The notes: generated by a model not told the origin, from the letters alone. 64,000 bases of DNA from Pseudooceanicola pacificus (GCF_009789075.1 NZ_WNXQ01000005.1:239011-303010), one strand, 5' to 3'; shown: positions 36,827 to 46,477, counted from the first letter of the stretch. Numbers and translations are program-made.

Positions 36827-38335
36827 ATGAACAAGATGACCGGGCTGAGCGCTGCGGGATCGCTCGAAACCCTGACAGAGCCGCTGGACGTGCTGATCGT
36901 GGGGGCGGGGATCTCGGGCATCGCCGCCGCGCGCTACCTGCGGGCCGAGCGGCCCGGCGACAGCTTTGCCGTGCTGGACGACAACGAAAGCTTTGGCGGC
37001 ACCTGGCTGACCCATACCTACCCCGGCATCCGGTCGGACAGCGACCTGCACACCTTTGGCTACAGCTTCAAGCCCTGGATCGGGCCGCCGATCGCCACGG
37101 CCGGCGAGATCCTCGCCTATATGCGCGAGACGATCGAGGAAAACGATCTGGCCGGCACGCTGCATTTCGGCGCCCGCATCTCGACCGCCGCATGGGATTC
37201 GGACCGCAAGCTGTGGACCGTGACCGCGACGGACAAGGCCACGGGGCGCGAGCACGAGGTTTCGGCCCGCTTCCTGTGGATGTGCCAGGGCTATTACCGC
37301 CATTCCAAGGGCTACACGCCCGACTGGCCGGGGATGGCGGATTTCGCGGGCGAGGTCATCCACCCGCAGAACTGGCCCGAGGATTTCGACGGCGCCGGCA
37401 AGCGCATGGTGGTCATCGGATCGGGCGCCACAGCGGCGACGCTGGTGCCCAATGTCACCGACCAGGTCGATCACGTGACCATGTTGCAGCGCTCGCCCAC
37501 CTATTTCCGGTCCGAGAAGAACGAGATCGAGATCGCCACCAAGCTGCGCCGCCTGCAGGTGAGCGAGGAGTGGATCCACGAGATCGTCCGCCGCGAGATC
37601 GTGCTGATGGGCCATGATTTCACCGAACGGTGCTTTTCCGAGCCCGAGCAGGTGAAGGCCGAGCTGGTGAGCGTCGCCCGCGCGTACCTGGGCGAGGCGT
37701 TCGACGTCGACACGCACTTCACCCCCGACTACCTGCCCTGGCGCCAGCGCATCGCGCGGATCCCGGACGGCGATCTCTACAAGGCGCTGGCGGGCGGCAA
37801 GGCCTCGATCGTGACAGACGAGATCGAGCGGTTCGAACCCGACGGCATCCGCCTGAAATCCGGCGATCTGCTGCCCGCCGACGTGGTGGTGACGGCCACG
37901 GGGTTCGACCTCTGCGCCTTTGGCGACGTGGCGTTTTCGGTTGATGGCCAGCCGGTCGATTTCCACGACACCGTCGGCTATCGCAGCATGATGTTCACCG
38001 GGGTGCCGAACATGGTCTGGGTGATGGGCTATTTCCGTTCGTCCTGGACGCTGCGGGCCGAGATCGTGGCGAAATTCGTGATCCGCCTGCTGGACCACAT
38101 GCAGGAGACGCAGAAATCCCGGGTCGAACCGCAGCTGCGCGCCTCGCAGAAGGACATGCCGATCCACGACTGGGCGGACGAAGCGGACTTCAACCCCGGC
38201 TACCTGCTGCGCGGGCAGCACGTGCTGCCCCGGCGCGGGGCGGATCCGGAATGGGCGCTGAATCAGGACTACTGGACCGAAAAGGACGAATTCGAGGCCA
38301 TCGACCTGTCGGACGAGGTCTTTGCCTACGACTAG
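36827..38335 (+). CDS. FAD-dependent monooxygenase (Baeyer-Villiger/EtaA type)
   Basis: 502 residues. N-terminal FAD loop VLIVGAGISGIAAARYLR near residue 22; GGTWLTHTYPGIRSDSDLHT is the monooxygenase region near 55-75; the Baeyer-Villiger fingerprint F-x-G-x3-H-x3-W-P is intact in FAGEVIHPQNWP near 175; the NADPH loop VVIGSGATAATLVPNV is near 200. It would insert oxygen into ketones or oxidise S/N atoms. ATG at 36827 follows GGAGGA closely. The stop shares the tetranucleotide CTAG with the convergent serine hydrolase. Confidence 0.9.
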   Translation: MNKMTGLSAAGSLETLTEPLDVLIVGAGISGIAAARYLRAERPGDSFAVLDDNESFGGTWLTHTYPGIRSDSDLHTFGYSFKPWIGPPIATAGEILAYMRETIEENDLAGTLHFGARISTAAWDSDRKLWTVTATDKATGREHEVSARFLWMCQGYYRHSKGYTPDWPGMADFAGEVIHPQNWPEDFDGAGKRMVVIGSGATAATLVPNVTDQVDHVTMLQRSPTYFRSEKNEIEIATKLRRLQVSEEWIHEIVRREIVLMGHDFTERCFSEPEQVKAELVSVARAYLGEAFDVDTHFTPDYLPWRQRIARIPDGDLYKALAGGKASIVTDEIERFEPDGIRLKSGDLLPADVVVTATGFDLCAFGDVAFSVDGQPVDFHDTVGYRSMMFTGVPNMVWVMGYFRSSWTLRAEIVAKFVIRLLDHMQETQKSRVEPQLRASQKDMPIHDWADEADFNPGYLLRGQHVLPRRGADPEWALNQDYWTEKDEFEAIDLSDEVFAYD

Positions 38336-39471
38336 CCCGCCGGGGCCGGGCCGTAGATCGCGCTGTTGATCTGGTCCGGCAGCGTGCCCGACATCCCCTC
38401 ATAGGCGGTGTTGGTCAACAGCAGCGAGATCCGGTCGTTCGCCGGGTCCATGAACCAGGAATGCCCGTAGACGCCGCCCCATTTCATCGTGCCGGCGGGC
38501 AGCGCGCTGTTTGATGCCGCCGGGTCGGTATGCACCGCCCAGCCATATCCAAAGCTCCACCCCGGGCCCTGGATCGTGGGCATGTCGGTGGGGATCTGCG
38601 GCCGCGACATCCGCGCCACGCTGTCCGGGGACAGCAGCGGGGTGCCATGCCCGGCTAGGCTGGCCAGCACCGCCATGATATCGGGCGCCGATCCGGTCAG
38701 CCCCGCGCCGCAAGAGGCGAAGGAACCCGCGTCATGGGCGCGGGAGGGGGCGAAGGTCACGCCGCCCTCGTCCCAGAGCAGGGGGCGCATCCCGTCCTCG
38801 GCCGGGATCGGTTCGGGGCTGGCGTCCAGATAGGCGGTGGCGAGGTCCGGCGCGGGCGGTGTGGTGAAACGCAGGCTGGTCAGGCCCAGCGGGGCCGAGA
38901 TGCGGCTGTCGATCAGCTGTTGCAGGCTCTGCCCGGTGGCCGCCTCGGCCGCGGCGCCCAGCACGTCGATCCCGACAGAGTAGCGCCAGGCGGTTCCCGG
39001 CGGGAAATAGAGCGGGGCGGCGGCGATCCGGTCGAGGTTCTCGGCCATCGACAGGCCGGGCTGGTCCATCCCGTCCGAGATCCCGGCCCTGGCATAGGGG
39101 CCGGTCTCGGCCTCAAGGAACCTGTAGCCCAGGCCCGAGCTGTGGGTCAGAAGGTGATGCAGCGTGATCTCGGGCGCCGTGCCGTCGGGCAGGCGGGGCC
39201 GGAACCCGGGCAGGAAATCGGTGACCGGCGCGTCCAGCGACCAGGTGCCGTCCTCCTCCAGCGCCATGAACAGTGCGGAGGCCACCGGCTTGGTCACCGA
39301 GGCGAGCCGGAAGCGGTCGCCAAGCTGCATCGCCCGCCCGGTGGCCCGGTCCGATTGCCCCACTGCACGGGCATGGACCCGCTTGCCGCCCTCGGTCACG
39401 ATCAGCACCGCGCCGACGATGCGTTTTTCGGCCAATGCGCTGTCCAGCGCCGCGTCGAGTCCTGCCTGCAT
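38332..39471 (-). CDS. Serine hydrolase, class C beta-lactamase family
   Basis: 379 residues of the beta-lactamase/D-aminopeptidase/esterase (family VIII) fold. The nucleophile motif S-x-x-K is SVTK in FRLASVTKPVAS; the second motif is Y-S-V (WRYSVGIDVLG) rather than Y-x-N, and the third is H-S-W in GVYGHSWFM, a pattern usual for esterases. No signal peptide is seen at the chosen start, so it is probably cytoplasmic. Lactone or ester hydrolysis next to a Baeyer-Villiger enzyme would make chemical sense, but this is inference. Convergent with that gene. Confidence 0.85.
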   Translation of the reverse strand: MQAGLDAALDSALAEKRIVGAVLIVTEGGKRVHARAVGQSDRATGRAMQLGDRFRLASVTKPVASALFMALEEDGTWSLDAPVTDFLPGFRPRLPDGTAPEITLHHLLTHSSGLGYRFLEAETGPYARAGISDGMDQPGLSMAENLDRIAAAPLYFPPGTAWRYSVGIDVLGAAAEAATGQSLQQLIDSRISAPLGLTSLRFTTPPAPDLATAYLDASPEPIPAEDGMRPLLWDEGGVTFAPSRAHDAGSFASCGAGLTGSAPDIMAVLASLAGHGTPLLSPDSVARMSRPQIPTDMPTIQGPGWSFGYGWAVHTDPAASNSALPAGTMKWGGVYGHSWFMDPANDRISLLLTNTAYEGMSGTLPDQINSAIYGPAPAG

Positions 39472-39705
39472 GCCCGTCTCCTTGTCTGCGCCGGGCAGTA
39501 GACGCCGGATCCGGGGGAGGCTCAAGCCGATGTCCGAAATGTGATGGCGGGGGCCGGAGCTTTGCGGATTGGCGAGGTCGCGCGGGACCGCAGGGGCCGC
39601 CGCCCGGGCGCCCGGGCGCAGGGCAGGCGAGTGTCCGATGCCTGGAAATCCAAGGGGCCGCTGGCCCGGTGCGGACCCGTGACGCAGGGGCTGTCCTGAT
39701 GCGGA

Positions 39706-39781
<76 letters not shown>

Positions 39782-39828
39782 GTGGCGCTTCGTCTACCCC
39801 AAGCGGCGCGCAGGGAGCAAGAGCCTGA

Positions 39829-40620
39829 ATGACCGCCCTGGACCTGATTGTCTTTTCCGATCTCGACGGCACCTTGCTGGACCATGCCACCTATGACTGG
39901 AGCCCGGCGCGCCCGGCGCTGGACCGGCTGGCGGCGCTGGATGTGCCGGTGGTGCTGGCCTCGTCCAAGACTGCGGCCGAGATCGCGCCGCTGCGCCGCG
40001 AGATGGGGCTGGAGCGCTGGCCCGCGATTGTCGAGAACGGCGCCGGGCTGCTGCCGGCGGGGCAGGGGGCCGATGCGCCGGGGCCGGAGTACCCCCGGCT
40101 GCGGGCGGTGCTGAAGGGGCTGCCCGAGACGCTGCGCGCCGGGTTCGAGGGCTTTGGCGACTGGTCCGATGCCGAAGTCGCCCGCCGCACCGGCCTGCCG
40201 CCCGAAAGCGCGCGGCTGGCCCGCATCCGCGCCTTTTCGGAACCGGGGATCTGGGGCGGCGACGATGCCGGGCGCGATGCCTTTGTCGCGGCGCTGGCGG
40301 CGCAGGGCGTGTCGGCCCGGCTGGGTGGGCGCTACCTGACGCTGTCCTTCGGCGGCACCAAGGCCGACCGGATGGCCGAACTCGCCACCTCGCTGGGCCG
40401 GACCCGCATGGTGGCCCTGGGCGATGCCCCCAACGATGCCGAGATGCTGACAACGGCCGATATCGGCGTCGTCATCGCCAATCCGCATGGCCCGGGCCTG
40501 CCGGAACTGCCGGGCGAAGCCGCAGGTCGCATCCGCCGCAGCACGAAAACCGGTCCGGCGGGTTGGAACGAAATGATCCTGCCGCTAGTTTCGGATCAGG
40601 CCGACACCCCGGCCGGATGA
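39829..40620 (+). CDS. Mannosyl-3-phosphoglycerate phosphatase-like HAD hydrolase
   Basis: 263-residue HAD-IIB phosphatase. Catalytic DxD motif in FSDLDGTLLD, second motif VVLASSKTAAEI, VENGAGLLPA (the MPGP substrate loop), and metal motif VALGDAPNDAEML. In MpgP/GpgP enzymes it dephosphorylates mannosyl- or glucosyl-3-phosphoglycerate. The downstream synthase suggests that the product is glucosylglycerate. Fifteen bases before gpgS, same strand: one operon. Confidence 0.85.
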   Translation: MTALDLIVFSDLDGTLLDHATYDWSPARPALDRLAALDVPVVLASSKTAAEIAPLRREMGLERWPAIVENGAGLLPAGQGADAPGPEYPRLRAVLKGLPETLRAGFEGFGDWSDAEVARRTGLPPESARLARIRAFSEPGIWGGDDAGRDAFVAALAAQGVSARLGGRYLTLSFGGTKADRMAELATSLGRTRMVALGDAPNDAEMLTTADIGVVIANPHGPGLPELPGEAAGRIRRSTKTGPAGWNEMILPLVSDQADTPAG

Positions 40621-40635
40621 CATGGGACGGACCGC

Positions 40636-41856
40636 GTGACGGATTTTCATCAGAACGGCAATATCGCGACGATCCACAACCTGCGCACGACAACGGACGA
40701 GGATCTGACCCGCGAACTCGTCAATTTCGCCACGACCCGCAAGATCAGCCTCATCCTGCCCTCGCTCTATTCCGAACTGGAGGGCGACGCCCTTCCCAAC
40801 ATCCTGCAGGAACTGGCCAAGGTGCCCTATCTGCACCGGATCGTCATCGGGCTGGACCGGGCGGACGAGGCGCAGTACCGCCACGCGCGGGACTTCTTCT
40901 CGGTGCTGCCGCAGAACCACGTGGTGATCTGGAACGACAGCCCCCGGATGCTGGAAATCCAGGCCCGGCTCGAAGGGCTGGGCCTGGCGCCGACCGAACC
41001 GGGCAAGGGCAAGAACGTCTGGTCCTGCCTCGGCTTCCTCATCGCCTGCGCGGATTCGGCGGTGGTGGCGATCCACGATTGCGACATCGTCACCTACGAG
41101 CGCGAGATGCTGTCGCGGCTGGTCTATCCGGTGGCGAACCCGAATTTTCCCTACCAGGTGGCCAAGGGCTATTACGCCCGCATCGGCGACGGCAAGATCA
41201 ACGGGCGGGTCAGCCGGATGCTGGTCTCGCCCCTGCTGATCGCGCTGAAACGGGTGATCGGGGACCGGGATTACATCGATTTCCTGCGCGCCTTTCGCTA
41301 TCCGCTGTCGGGGGAATTCGCGATGCGGACCTCGATCCTGCCGGACCTCAGGATCCCCTCGGACTGGGGGCTGGAGATCGGCGTGCTCTCCGAGGCCTGG
41401 CGCAACCTCGCGCCCAAGTCGGTCTGCCAGGTCGAGATCGCGGATGCCTATGACCACAAGCACCAGGATCTCAGCCCCGAGGACAAGAGCCAGGGCCTGT
41501 CGCGCATGTCGATCGACATCTGCAAGGCGGTGTTCCGCAAGCTGGCCGCCGACGGGACGGTGTTTTCCGAAGAGGTGTTCCGCACGCTGAAGGCGACCTA
41601 TTACCGCTCGGCGCTGGACCTGCTGGACTGCTATTACAACGACGCGCGGATGAACGGGCTCTGGGTCGACCGGCACCAGGAGGAGGCCTCGATCGAGATG
41701 TTCGCCGAGAACATCACTGCCGCCGGGCATGTGTTCCTGGAGAATCCGGCCGAAACGCCCTTCATTCCGACCTGGAACCGGGTGCATTCGGCTGATCCCG
41801 ACCTGATGGCGGACATGCTGAAAGCGGTGGCCGCGGACCTGCGGGAATACGGCTGA
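40636..41856 (+). CDS. gpgS: Glucosyl-3-phosphoglycerate synthase-like glycosyltransferase
   Basis: 406-residue GT-A fold enzyme close to GpgS (GT81). KISLILPSLYSELEGDALP is the donor-binding start, AIHDCDIVTYEREML carries the metal-binding D-x-D, and KGYYARIGDGKINGRVSRML and YPLSGEFAMRTSILPD are family segments. It would join NDP-glucose to 3-phosphoglycerate. The start is a GTG at 40636. With the phosphatase it forms a two-step route to glucosylglycerate, an osmolyte used at low nitrogen or high salt. The GH13 phosphorylase nearby would degrade it. Confidence 0.85.
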   Translation: MTDFHQNGNIATIHNLRTTTDEDLTRELVNFATTRKISLILPSLYSELEGDALPNILQELAKVPYLHRIVIGLDRADEAQYRHARDFFSVLPQNHVVIWNDSPRMLEIQARLEGLGLAPTEPGKGKNVWSCLGFLIACADSAVVAIHDCDIVTYEREMLSRLVYPVANPNFPYQVAKGYYARIGDGKINGRVSRMLVSPLLIALKRVIGDRDYIDFLRAFRYPLSGEFAMRTSILPDLRIPSDWGLEIGVLSEAWRNLAPKSVCQVEIADAYDHKHQDLSPEDKSQGLSRMSIDICKAVFRKLAADGTVFSEEVFRTLKATYYRSALDLLDCYYNDARMNGLWVDRHQEEASIEMFAENITAAGHVFLENPAETPFIPTWNRVHSADPDLMADMLKAVAADLREYG

Positions 41857-41903
41857 ACCCATCGCCCGGGGGCGGCGCCCCGAGACATGACCGCATCTGC
41901 GGC

Positions 41904-42085
41904 CCGCCCCCCGATCGGGGGGCGGTGACATCGGCCATGCTTGGCGTTCGCTCGATCCGGCGGCTGAATTGCGACGGCGTGGGGGGCGCTGCCCCCGTCC
42001 GCGCTGCGCGCGGACTCCCCCGGAGTATTTCGGACGAGATGAAGCCCGGGTGGATCCCCCGGCTTCATCTCGTTCCAAATACTCC
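41904..42085. repeat. REP-like palindromes between gpgS and the phosphorylase
   Basis: Convergent 291-base gap with two strong elements. A perfect 22-base palindrome centred on GATC (41904-41925, arms of C-rich and G-rich runs). Then GGAGTATTT (42022-42030) and AAATACTCC (42077-42085) enclose CGAGATGAAGCC and GGCTTCATCTCG, a near-perfect stem with arms of about 26 bases. The second type recurs in rhodobacterial genomes, as I recall. They may terminate both genes. Confidence 0.55.
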
Positions 42086-42147
42086 CGCCGGAGGCTCCGG
42101 CCGCGTCAGCGGGCGGATTCGGCGGAGCATCTGCAAAGCGCGCAGGC

Positions 42148-43896
42148 TCAGCCGCGGTTGGTGATCCAGCGGCACTGGTAGGGGGCAAAGCGGATCGGCG
42201 GGCCGTTGGGGTCCACGTCCTCGCCGGTCAGCAGGTCGCTCCAGGCCTCGCCGTCGATCAGGTTGATCGCCATCGGCTCGATCTCGACCTCGGAGGCCGA
42301 GACATTGTGCAGGGCAAAGATCGACTGGTCGCGGTCCAGGCTCTGGCGCCAGAGGCCGAAGATGCGGTGGTCGAGCTGCAGGGTGAACTGCGTCGCATTC
42401 GGGTGGAAGCCGCGCTGGCGGCGGCGGATGCTGATGCGGCGCAGCATCTCGGTCAGCACGACGTGGTGCTGCGAGTCCGGGGTGTCCAACCGGGCCTGCA
42501 ATTCGGGATATTCCCAGCGGTGGCGGTTGATCGCCCGGTTGTGGCCGCTCTTTTCCACCCCTTCCACGTCGTTGTTCGTGGCCAGCAGCGAGTGGATGTA
42601 GAAGGCCGGGATGCCTTCCAGCGCCATGACGAGGGTCTGGCTGGCCAGGAACCGGGCGATCTGGTGGTCGTCCTCGCCCGCGAAGGTGCCCTTCATCGCC
42701 TCGAACCAGGTGATGTTGAGCTCGTAGGGGGACTGGCCGCCATCGGGAAGGGCGCGCATCGAGACGCGGCCGCCAAAGTCCTGCACCGCCTGGATCACGC
42801 GGCCCGTGTCCTCGGCCGAGAGGATGCCCTCGGCCGGGCGCATGCCGATGCCGTCATGGGACGCGGTGAAGTTCAGGTAGGCGCAGCCCATCTGCGCCGG
42901 AGGCATGCCGCCCTGCCAGCGGATCAGGTTCCTTGCCGTTCCCGCCAGCATCGCGTGCAGCACCAGCGGCGGCAGCGAGAAATTGTAGACCGCATGCGCC
43001 TCGTTCCTGTTGCCGAAATAGCTGAGGTTTTCGGCGTTGGGCACGTTGGTTTCGGTCAGCAGGATCAGCGGCTCGGTCGCGTAATCGGCGAAATGGCGCA
43101 TCAGGCGCACGATCGCATGGGTCTGCGGCATGTGGATCGACTTGGTGCCGGCCTCTTTCCAGATGAAGGCCACGGCATCCAGCCGCACGATGCGCACGCC
43201 GTTGTCCATGTGCAGCCGCATGATGCGCAGGAATTCCAGCAGCACCTCGGGGTTGCGGAAGTCGAGGTCGACCTGGTCGTGGCTGAAGGTGCACCAGACG
43301 TGGCGCGGCCCGCGCGAGGTTTCGACCTCGCGCAGCAGGGGATGGGTGCGGGGGCGAACCACCATCGAGAGGTCTTCGTCGGGCGAGGCCTCGAAGAAGA
43401 ACCCGTCGAAGGGCGAATGCCCCTGGCGGTAGGCGTTGAACCAGTTCGACTGCGACGAGACATGGTTCAGCACCAGATCCGACATCAGCAGGAACTCGGT
43501 CCCGATCCGCTTGATATCGGACCATTCGCCCAGCACCGGGTTCACCGCCCGGTAATCGGTCACGGCAAATCCGTCGTCGGAGGTATAGGGAAAGAACGGC
43601 AGGATATGCACGCCGTTGATCACCCCGGCGAGGTGGCTGTGCAGGAAGTCGCGCAGCAGGTCCAGCGGCTTGTGCGCGCCGTCGACGATGGAATTGCCGT
43701 AGGTGATGACCAGCGCGTCGCGTTCCGACCATTGCCGGTTGCCGGGCACCCGGCCGCGTTTGCGCATCACCGTGCCCTCGGGCCAGAAGGCCTCGGTCAT
43801 CCGGGCCGCCAGGGCAGCGGCGTCCTGCTCCGGGTAGATCTGGCCGATCAGGCTGAGAAGCTTGGCGGTGAAGGGAGAAGAGGTATCGCTGCTCAC
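42148..43896 (-). CDS. GH13_18 sugar phosphorylase, probable glucosylglycerate phosphorylase
   Basis: 582-residue alpha-amylase-fold enzyme of the sucrose phosphorylase subfamily. Catalytic nucleophile in VRIVRLDAVAFIWK, acid/base in LILLTETNVP, and transition-state stabiliser in NFTASHDGIGMRPAEG. HILPFFPYTSDDGFAV and LMSDLVLNHVSSQSNWF are subfamily segments. Members split sucrose, sucrose-6-phosphate, glucosylglycerol or glucosylglycerate; neighbours gpgS and the MpgP-type phosphatase point to glucosylglycerate. The start is a GTG at 43896 after AGGACAGGA. Convergent with gpgS. Confidence 0.85.
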   Translation of the reverse strand: MSSDTSSPFTAKLLSLIGQIYPEQDAAALAARMTEAFWPEGTVMRKRGRVPGNRQWSERDALVITYGNSIVDGAHKPLDLLRDFLHSHLAGVINGVHILPFFPYTSDDGFAVTDYRAVNPVLGEWSDIKRIGTEFLLMSDLVLNHVSSQSNWFNAYRQGHSPFDGFFFEASPDEDLSMVVRPRTHPLLREVETSRGPRHVWCTFSHDQVDLDFRNPEVLLEFLRIMRLHMDNGVRIVRLDAVAFIWKEAGTKSIHMPQTHAIVRLMRHFADYATEPLILLTETNVPNAENLSYFGNRNEAHAVYNFSLPPLVLHAMLAGTARNLIRWQGGMPPAQMGCAYLNFTASHDGIGMRPAEGILSAEDTGRVIQAVQDFGGRVSMRALPDGGQSPYELNITWFEAMKGTFAGEDDHQIARFLASQTLVMALEGIPAFYIHSLLATNNDVEGVEKSGHNRAINRHRWEYPELQARLDTPDSQHHVVLTEMLRRISIRRRQRGFHPNATQFTLQLDHRIFGLWRQSLDRDQSIFALHNVSASEVEIEPMAINLIDGEAWSDLLTGEDVDPNGPPIRFAPYQCRWITNRG

Positions 43897-44166
43897 ACCC
43901 GGAAATCCTGTCCTTTTCCATTGAGTCCCAGAACTTGGCCCCACATGCAAGCTTCTGCACGGATGTGAGCGCCGGACATTCCGGGAAATCCCCCCTGCGG
44001 CGGGCAACGCCTGTGCAGTCATCGCCGGGGCCCGGCGGGGCGCAAGAGCGGATTTCTCCTTTTCCCGCAAAGATTGAATCGTCTAGGCTGTGCCGGGGCG
44101 CTGCGGCATCAATTTGGCCGGGCAGAGGCGCCTGCGATTTGAAGGCAATGCATTGGAGGGCCGGTA

Positions 44167-45960
44167 TTGGCACAGGACGGTTCGATCTCGCGGCGGGCTT
44201 TCATTGCCGGGGCGGGGGCCCTGGCTTCGGGCTGCACAGTCAACGGGATGGATTACGCCCAGGCCTCGATCTGCGAACCGCCCGGCGATGGCGGCCCGGT
44301 CCGGATCGACATGCATTGCCACCTGATGAACATCCACGACCTGTCCGAAGGCGCCTTTCTGGCCAGGCGGTTCTTTGACATCGAGGATGATGCGGCGCCG
44401 ACCACCGAGGTCATCGCCATCGCCCTGGCCCGCGCCCTTGGCAGCCTGCTGTCGACCGGCGCCTGGACGATCAAGCGCGAACGCGAGGTGCTGCGGGTCG
44501 AGATGACCAGGGCGCCGGACCTGACACCGGCCGGAACGAAGCGCACGGCGCGGCAGTCGAACCGGGATTTCTGTTTCTTTGCCGGGCGCACGCAGCAGGG
44601 CCTGCTGAAGGCCGAGACGATCCAGCCCTTCTACAACGCCTTTTTCAACGCCGAGGCGCAGAACCAGGCGACGGGCATCTTTTCGACCCGGATCCGCAAC
44701 GCGGCGCGGATGATGACGCTGTTTCCGCAGACCGACATCTTCCTGCCCTCGATGGTCGATCTCTACGAAGGGTCGAAGCGGTTCAACTATCCGCTGCAGA
44801 TCGCGTTCTATTCGGAACTTGCGCTGGCCACGCGGGGGCGGTTCCTGCCGCTGGCCTCGTTTTCGCCGGAACGGGAATACGATGACCGGCGCAAGGGGCG
44901 TTCGCCCGACAATCCCGAATTTCCCAGCCAGCTCTACTATCTGAAATACGCCATCGACCAGATGGGGTTCGTGGGCGTCAAGCTGCACCCTTCGTCGGGA
45001 TTCGCGCCGACGGACAACCTGCGGTGGGGCTGTGTGAACGAATCCGGGCGGCGGATCAGCGAAAGCGATGCCGAGCTGTACCAGAGGTTCACCGCCTACG
45101 ACGCCTATCTGGCCGAGCTCTTCGCCTTCTGCAAGGAACGGGACGTACCGGTGCTGACGCATAATTCCACCGGGATCAGCGCCAATCTGGTCTGCATGCG
45201 CGGCGGCGCTCCGGCCAGCCATCCGCTGGACCGGCTGCCGCCCGCGACAGACGCGGCGGGCCAGCCCGTGCCCGGCACCTGGACCTACCCGTTCCGCGAT
45301 CCCGACCGCCCCGGGCTGCACCGGCGCTATCGCCCGGGGCAGGAGGTCGCCCCCGGCGTGGCCGATCCGCGCGACGAATCCGACTGGACCAACAGCCCGG
45401 CCGCCTGGGCCCAGGCGATGGAGGAGGCCGATACGGCAAATCCCGCGCTGCCCGGGCTCAAGGTCATATTGGCGCATTTCGCCAATGCCTTTGCGGTGAG
45501 GCCGGACGCGGCGGGCGTGCCGCGCCTGCATCCCTCGCGCTGGCTGATGGATGCGGCCCGTCTGATGCGGCGGCAGCGCAACCTCTACACCGACCTGTCC
45601 GAGGTGAACGAGTTCTTTGCGCCCGAAAACGCCGGCGCCTATGGACAGGTGTTCCGGGATCTTCTCGGGGCCGAACCCGCGCTAAGGCGCAACATCATGT
45701 ATGGCTCGGACTGGCATATGCCCAACACGGCGCTGGCGGGGGCAAGCTATCCGGGCAAGGTGGAATCGATCCTGCCGGACCGGATCAGGCCCGCCGTGAT
45801 GGGGGGCACTGCGGCGGAGGTCTTTGGCCTGCGCTCCGGTCATCAGACCCGGGCGCGGCTGGCGCGGTTCTTTGACGATCCTCCGCTGATCGACGGCACC
45901 CGGCGGAGGCCTTCGATCAGTCTGCCGACAACGGATATCGGGTGGTGGGACCGCCTCTGA
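44167..45960 (+). CDS. Tat-exported amidohydrolase-family protein
   Basis: 597-residue metal-dependent hydrolase (amidohydrolase 2 type TIM barrel). The N-terminus SISRRAFIAGAGALASGC has a twin-arginine motif followed by a lipobox-like LASGC, so it is a Tat substrate and possibly a lipoprotein. Metal ligands: MHCHLMN near residue 52, KLHPSSGFAP mid-protein, and GSDWHMPN near the C-terminus. Substrate unknown. The start is a TTG with GGAGGG seven bases ahead. Divergent from the phosphorylase, but no functional link to it is evident. Confidence 0.78.
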   Translation: MAQDGSISRRAFIAGAGALASGCTVNGMDYAQASICEPPGDGGPVRIDMHCHLMNIHDLSEGAFLARRFFDIEDDAAPTTEVIAIALARALGSLLSTGAWTIKREREVLRVEMTRAPDLTPAGTKRTARQSNRDFCFFAGRTQQGLLKAETIQPFYNAFFNAEAQNQATGIFSTRIRNAARMMTLFPQTDIFLPSMVDLYEGSKRFNYPLQIAFYSELALATRGRFLPLASFSPEREYDDRRKGRSPDNPEFPSQLYYLKYAIDQMGFVGVKLHPSSGFAPTDNLRWGCVNESGRRISESDAELYQRFTAYDAYLAELFAFCKERDVPVLTHNSTGISANLVCMRGGAPASHPLDRLPPATDAAGQPVPGTWTYPFRDPDRPGLHRRYRPGQEVAPGVADPRDESDWTNSPAAWAQAMEEADTANPALPGLKVILAHFANAFAVRPDAAGVPRLHPSRWLMDAARLMRRQRNLYTDLSEVNEFFAPENAGAYGQVFRDLLGAEPALRRNIMYGSDWHMPNTALAGASYPGKVESILPDRIRPAVMGGTAAEVFGLRSGHQTRARLARFFDDPPLIDGTRRRPSISLPTTDIGWWDRL

Positions 45961-46049
45961 CAGGCTGCGATCCGCGACGGGATCAAGGCTGACCTTTCGA
46001 GAGGGACGGCCCGGCAGTCCCGTGCCTGATCTTCCAGACATGCCGACAC

Positions 46050-46129
46050 AAAAAAACGGCGGTGCCAGGGAGGAGGAGAGGCACCGCCGTTCATTTCACG
46101 ACCACCCAGGGAGGAGGAGAGGGCAGCCG
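46050..46129 (-). ncRNA. CcsR-like RNA 6 (last unit) with terminator
   Basis: Final pair of the array. The last hairpin has an 11-base perfect stem (46056-46066 with 46080-46090) around a loop that reads CTCCTCCTCCC in RNA, and on this strand it runs directly into seven T, so it is also the terminator of the whole transcript. The first hairpin (46099-46129) forms nine pairs only on this strand, thanks to G-U pairs. Confidence 0.8.
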
Positions 46130-46171
46130 ATGCGTGTGGCCCGGATGGGCCTTGTTGTTACGGCAAAATCT

Positions 46172-46240
46172 CCGGCGCCAGGGAGGAGGAGAGGCGCCAC
46201 CGATCTTGCCGTCACCGACCCAGGGAGGAGGAGAGGGCCG
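46172..46240 (-). ncRNA. CcsR-like RNA 5
   Basis: Hairpin pair with loops at 46222-46234 and 46180-46192. Stems: CGGCCC/GGGTCG (with one G-U) and GGCGCC/GGCGCC. Loop sequence is identical to the other copies. A small GGCCC/GGGCC hairpin (46138-46151) separates it from unit 6. Confidence 0.75.
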
Positions 46241-46282
46241 ATGTACGTTCGGGGCCCGGCGGCCCCTTGTTCCATGCAAGGT

Positions 46283-46356
46283 TCCGGCGGTGCCAGGGAG
46301 GAGGAGAGGCACCGCCGGACTTGCAGCGACCGGTCCAGGGAGGAGGAGAGGACCGG
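46283..46356 (-). ncRNA. CcsR-like RNA 4
   Basis: Hairpin pair with loops at 46337-46349 and 46295-46307. The stems CCGGTCC/GGACCGG (7 bp) and TCCGGCGGTGCC/GGCACCGCCGGA (12 bp) are perfect. Spacing of the two loops is 42 bases, as in most units. Confidence 0.8.
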
Positions 46357-46403
46357 CGCGTTCCGCTGGGGCGATCAGGGCCCCTATGTGTCTGGTGCAA
46401 GGT

Positions 46404-46477
46404 TCCGGCGGTGCCAGGGAGGAGGAGAGGCACCGCCGGACTTGCAGCGACCGGCTCAGGGAGGAGGAGAGAGCCGG
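46404..46477 (-). ncRNA. CcsR-like RNA 3
   Basis: Hairpin pair with loops at 46458-46470 and 46416-46428. First stem GAGCCGG pairs with CCGGCTC: compared with unit 4 both sides have changed together, which is direct covariation. The second stem equals that of unit 4. Confidence 0.82.
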
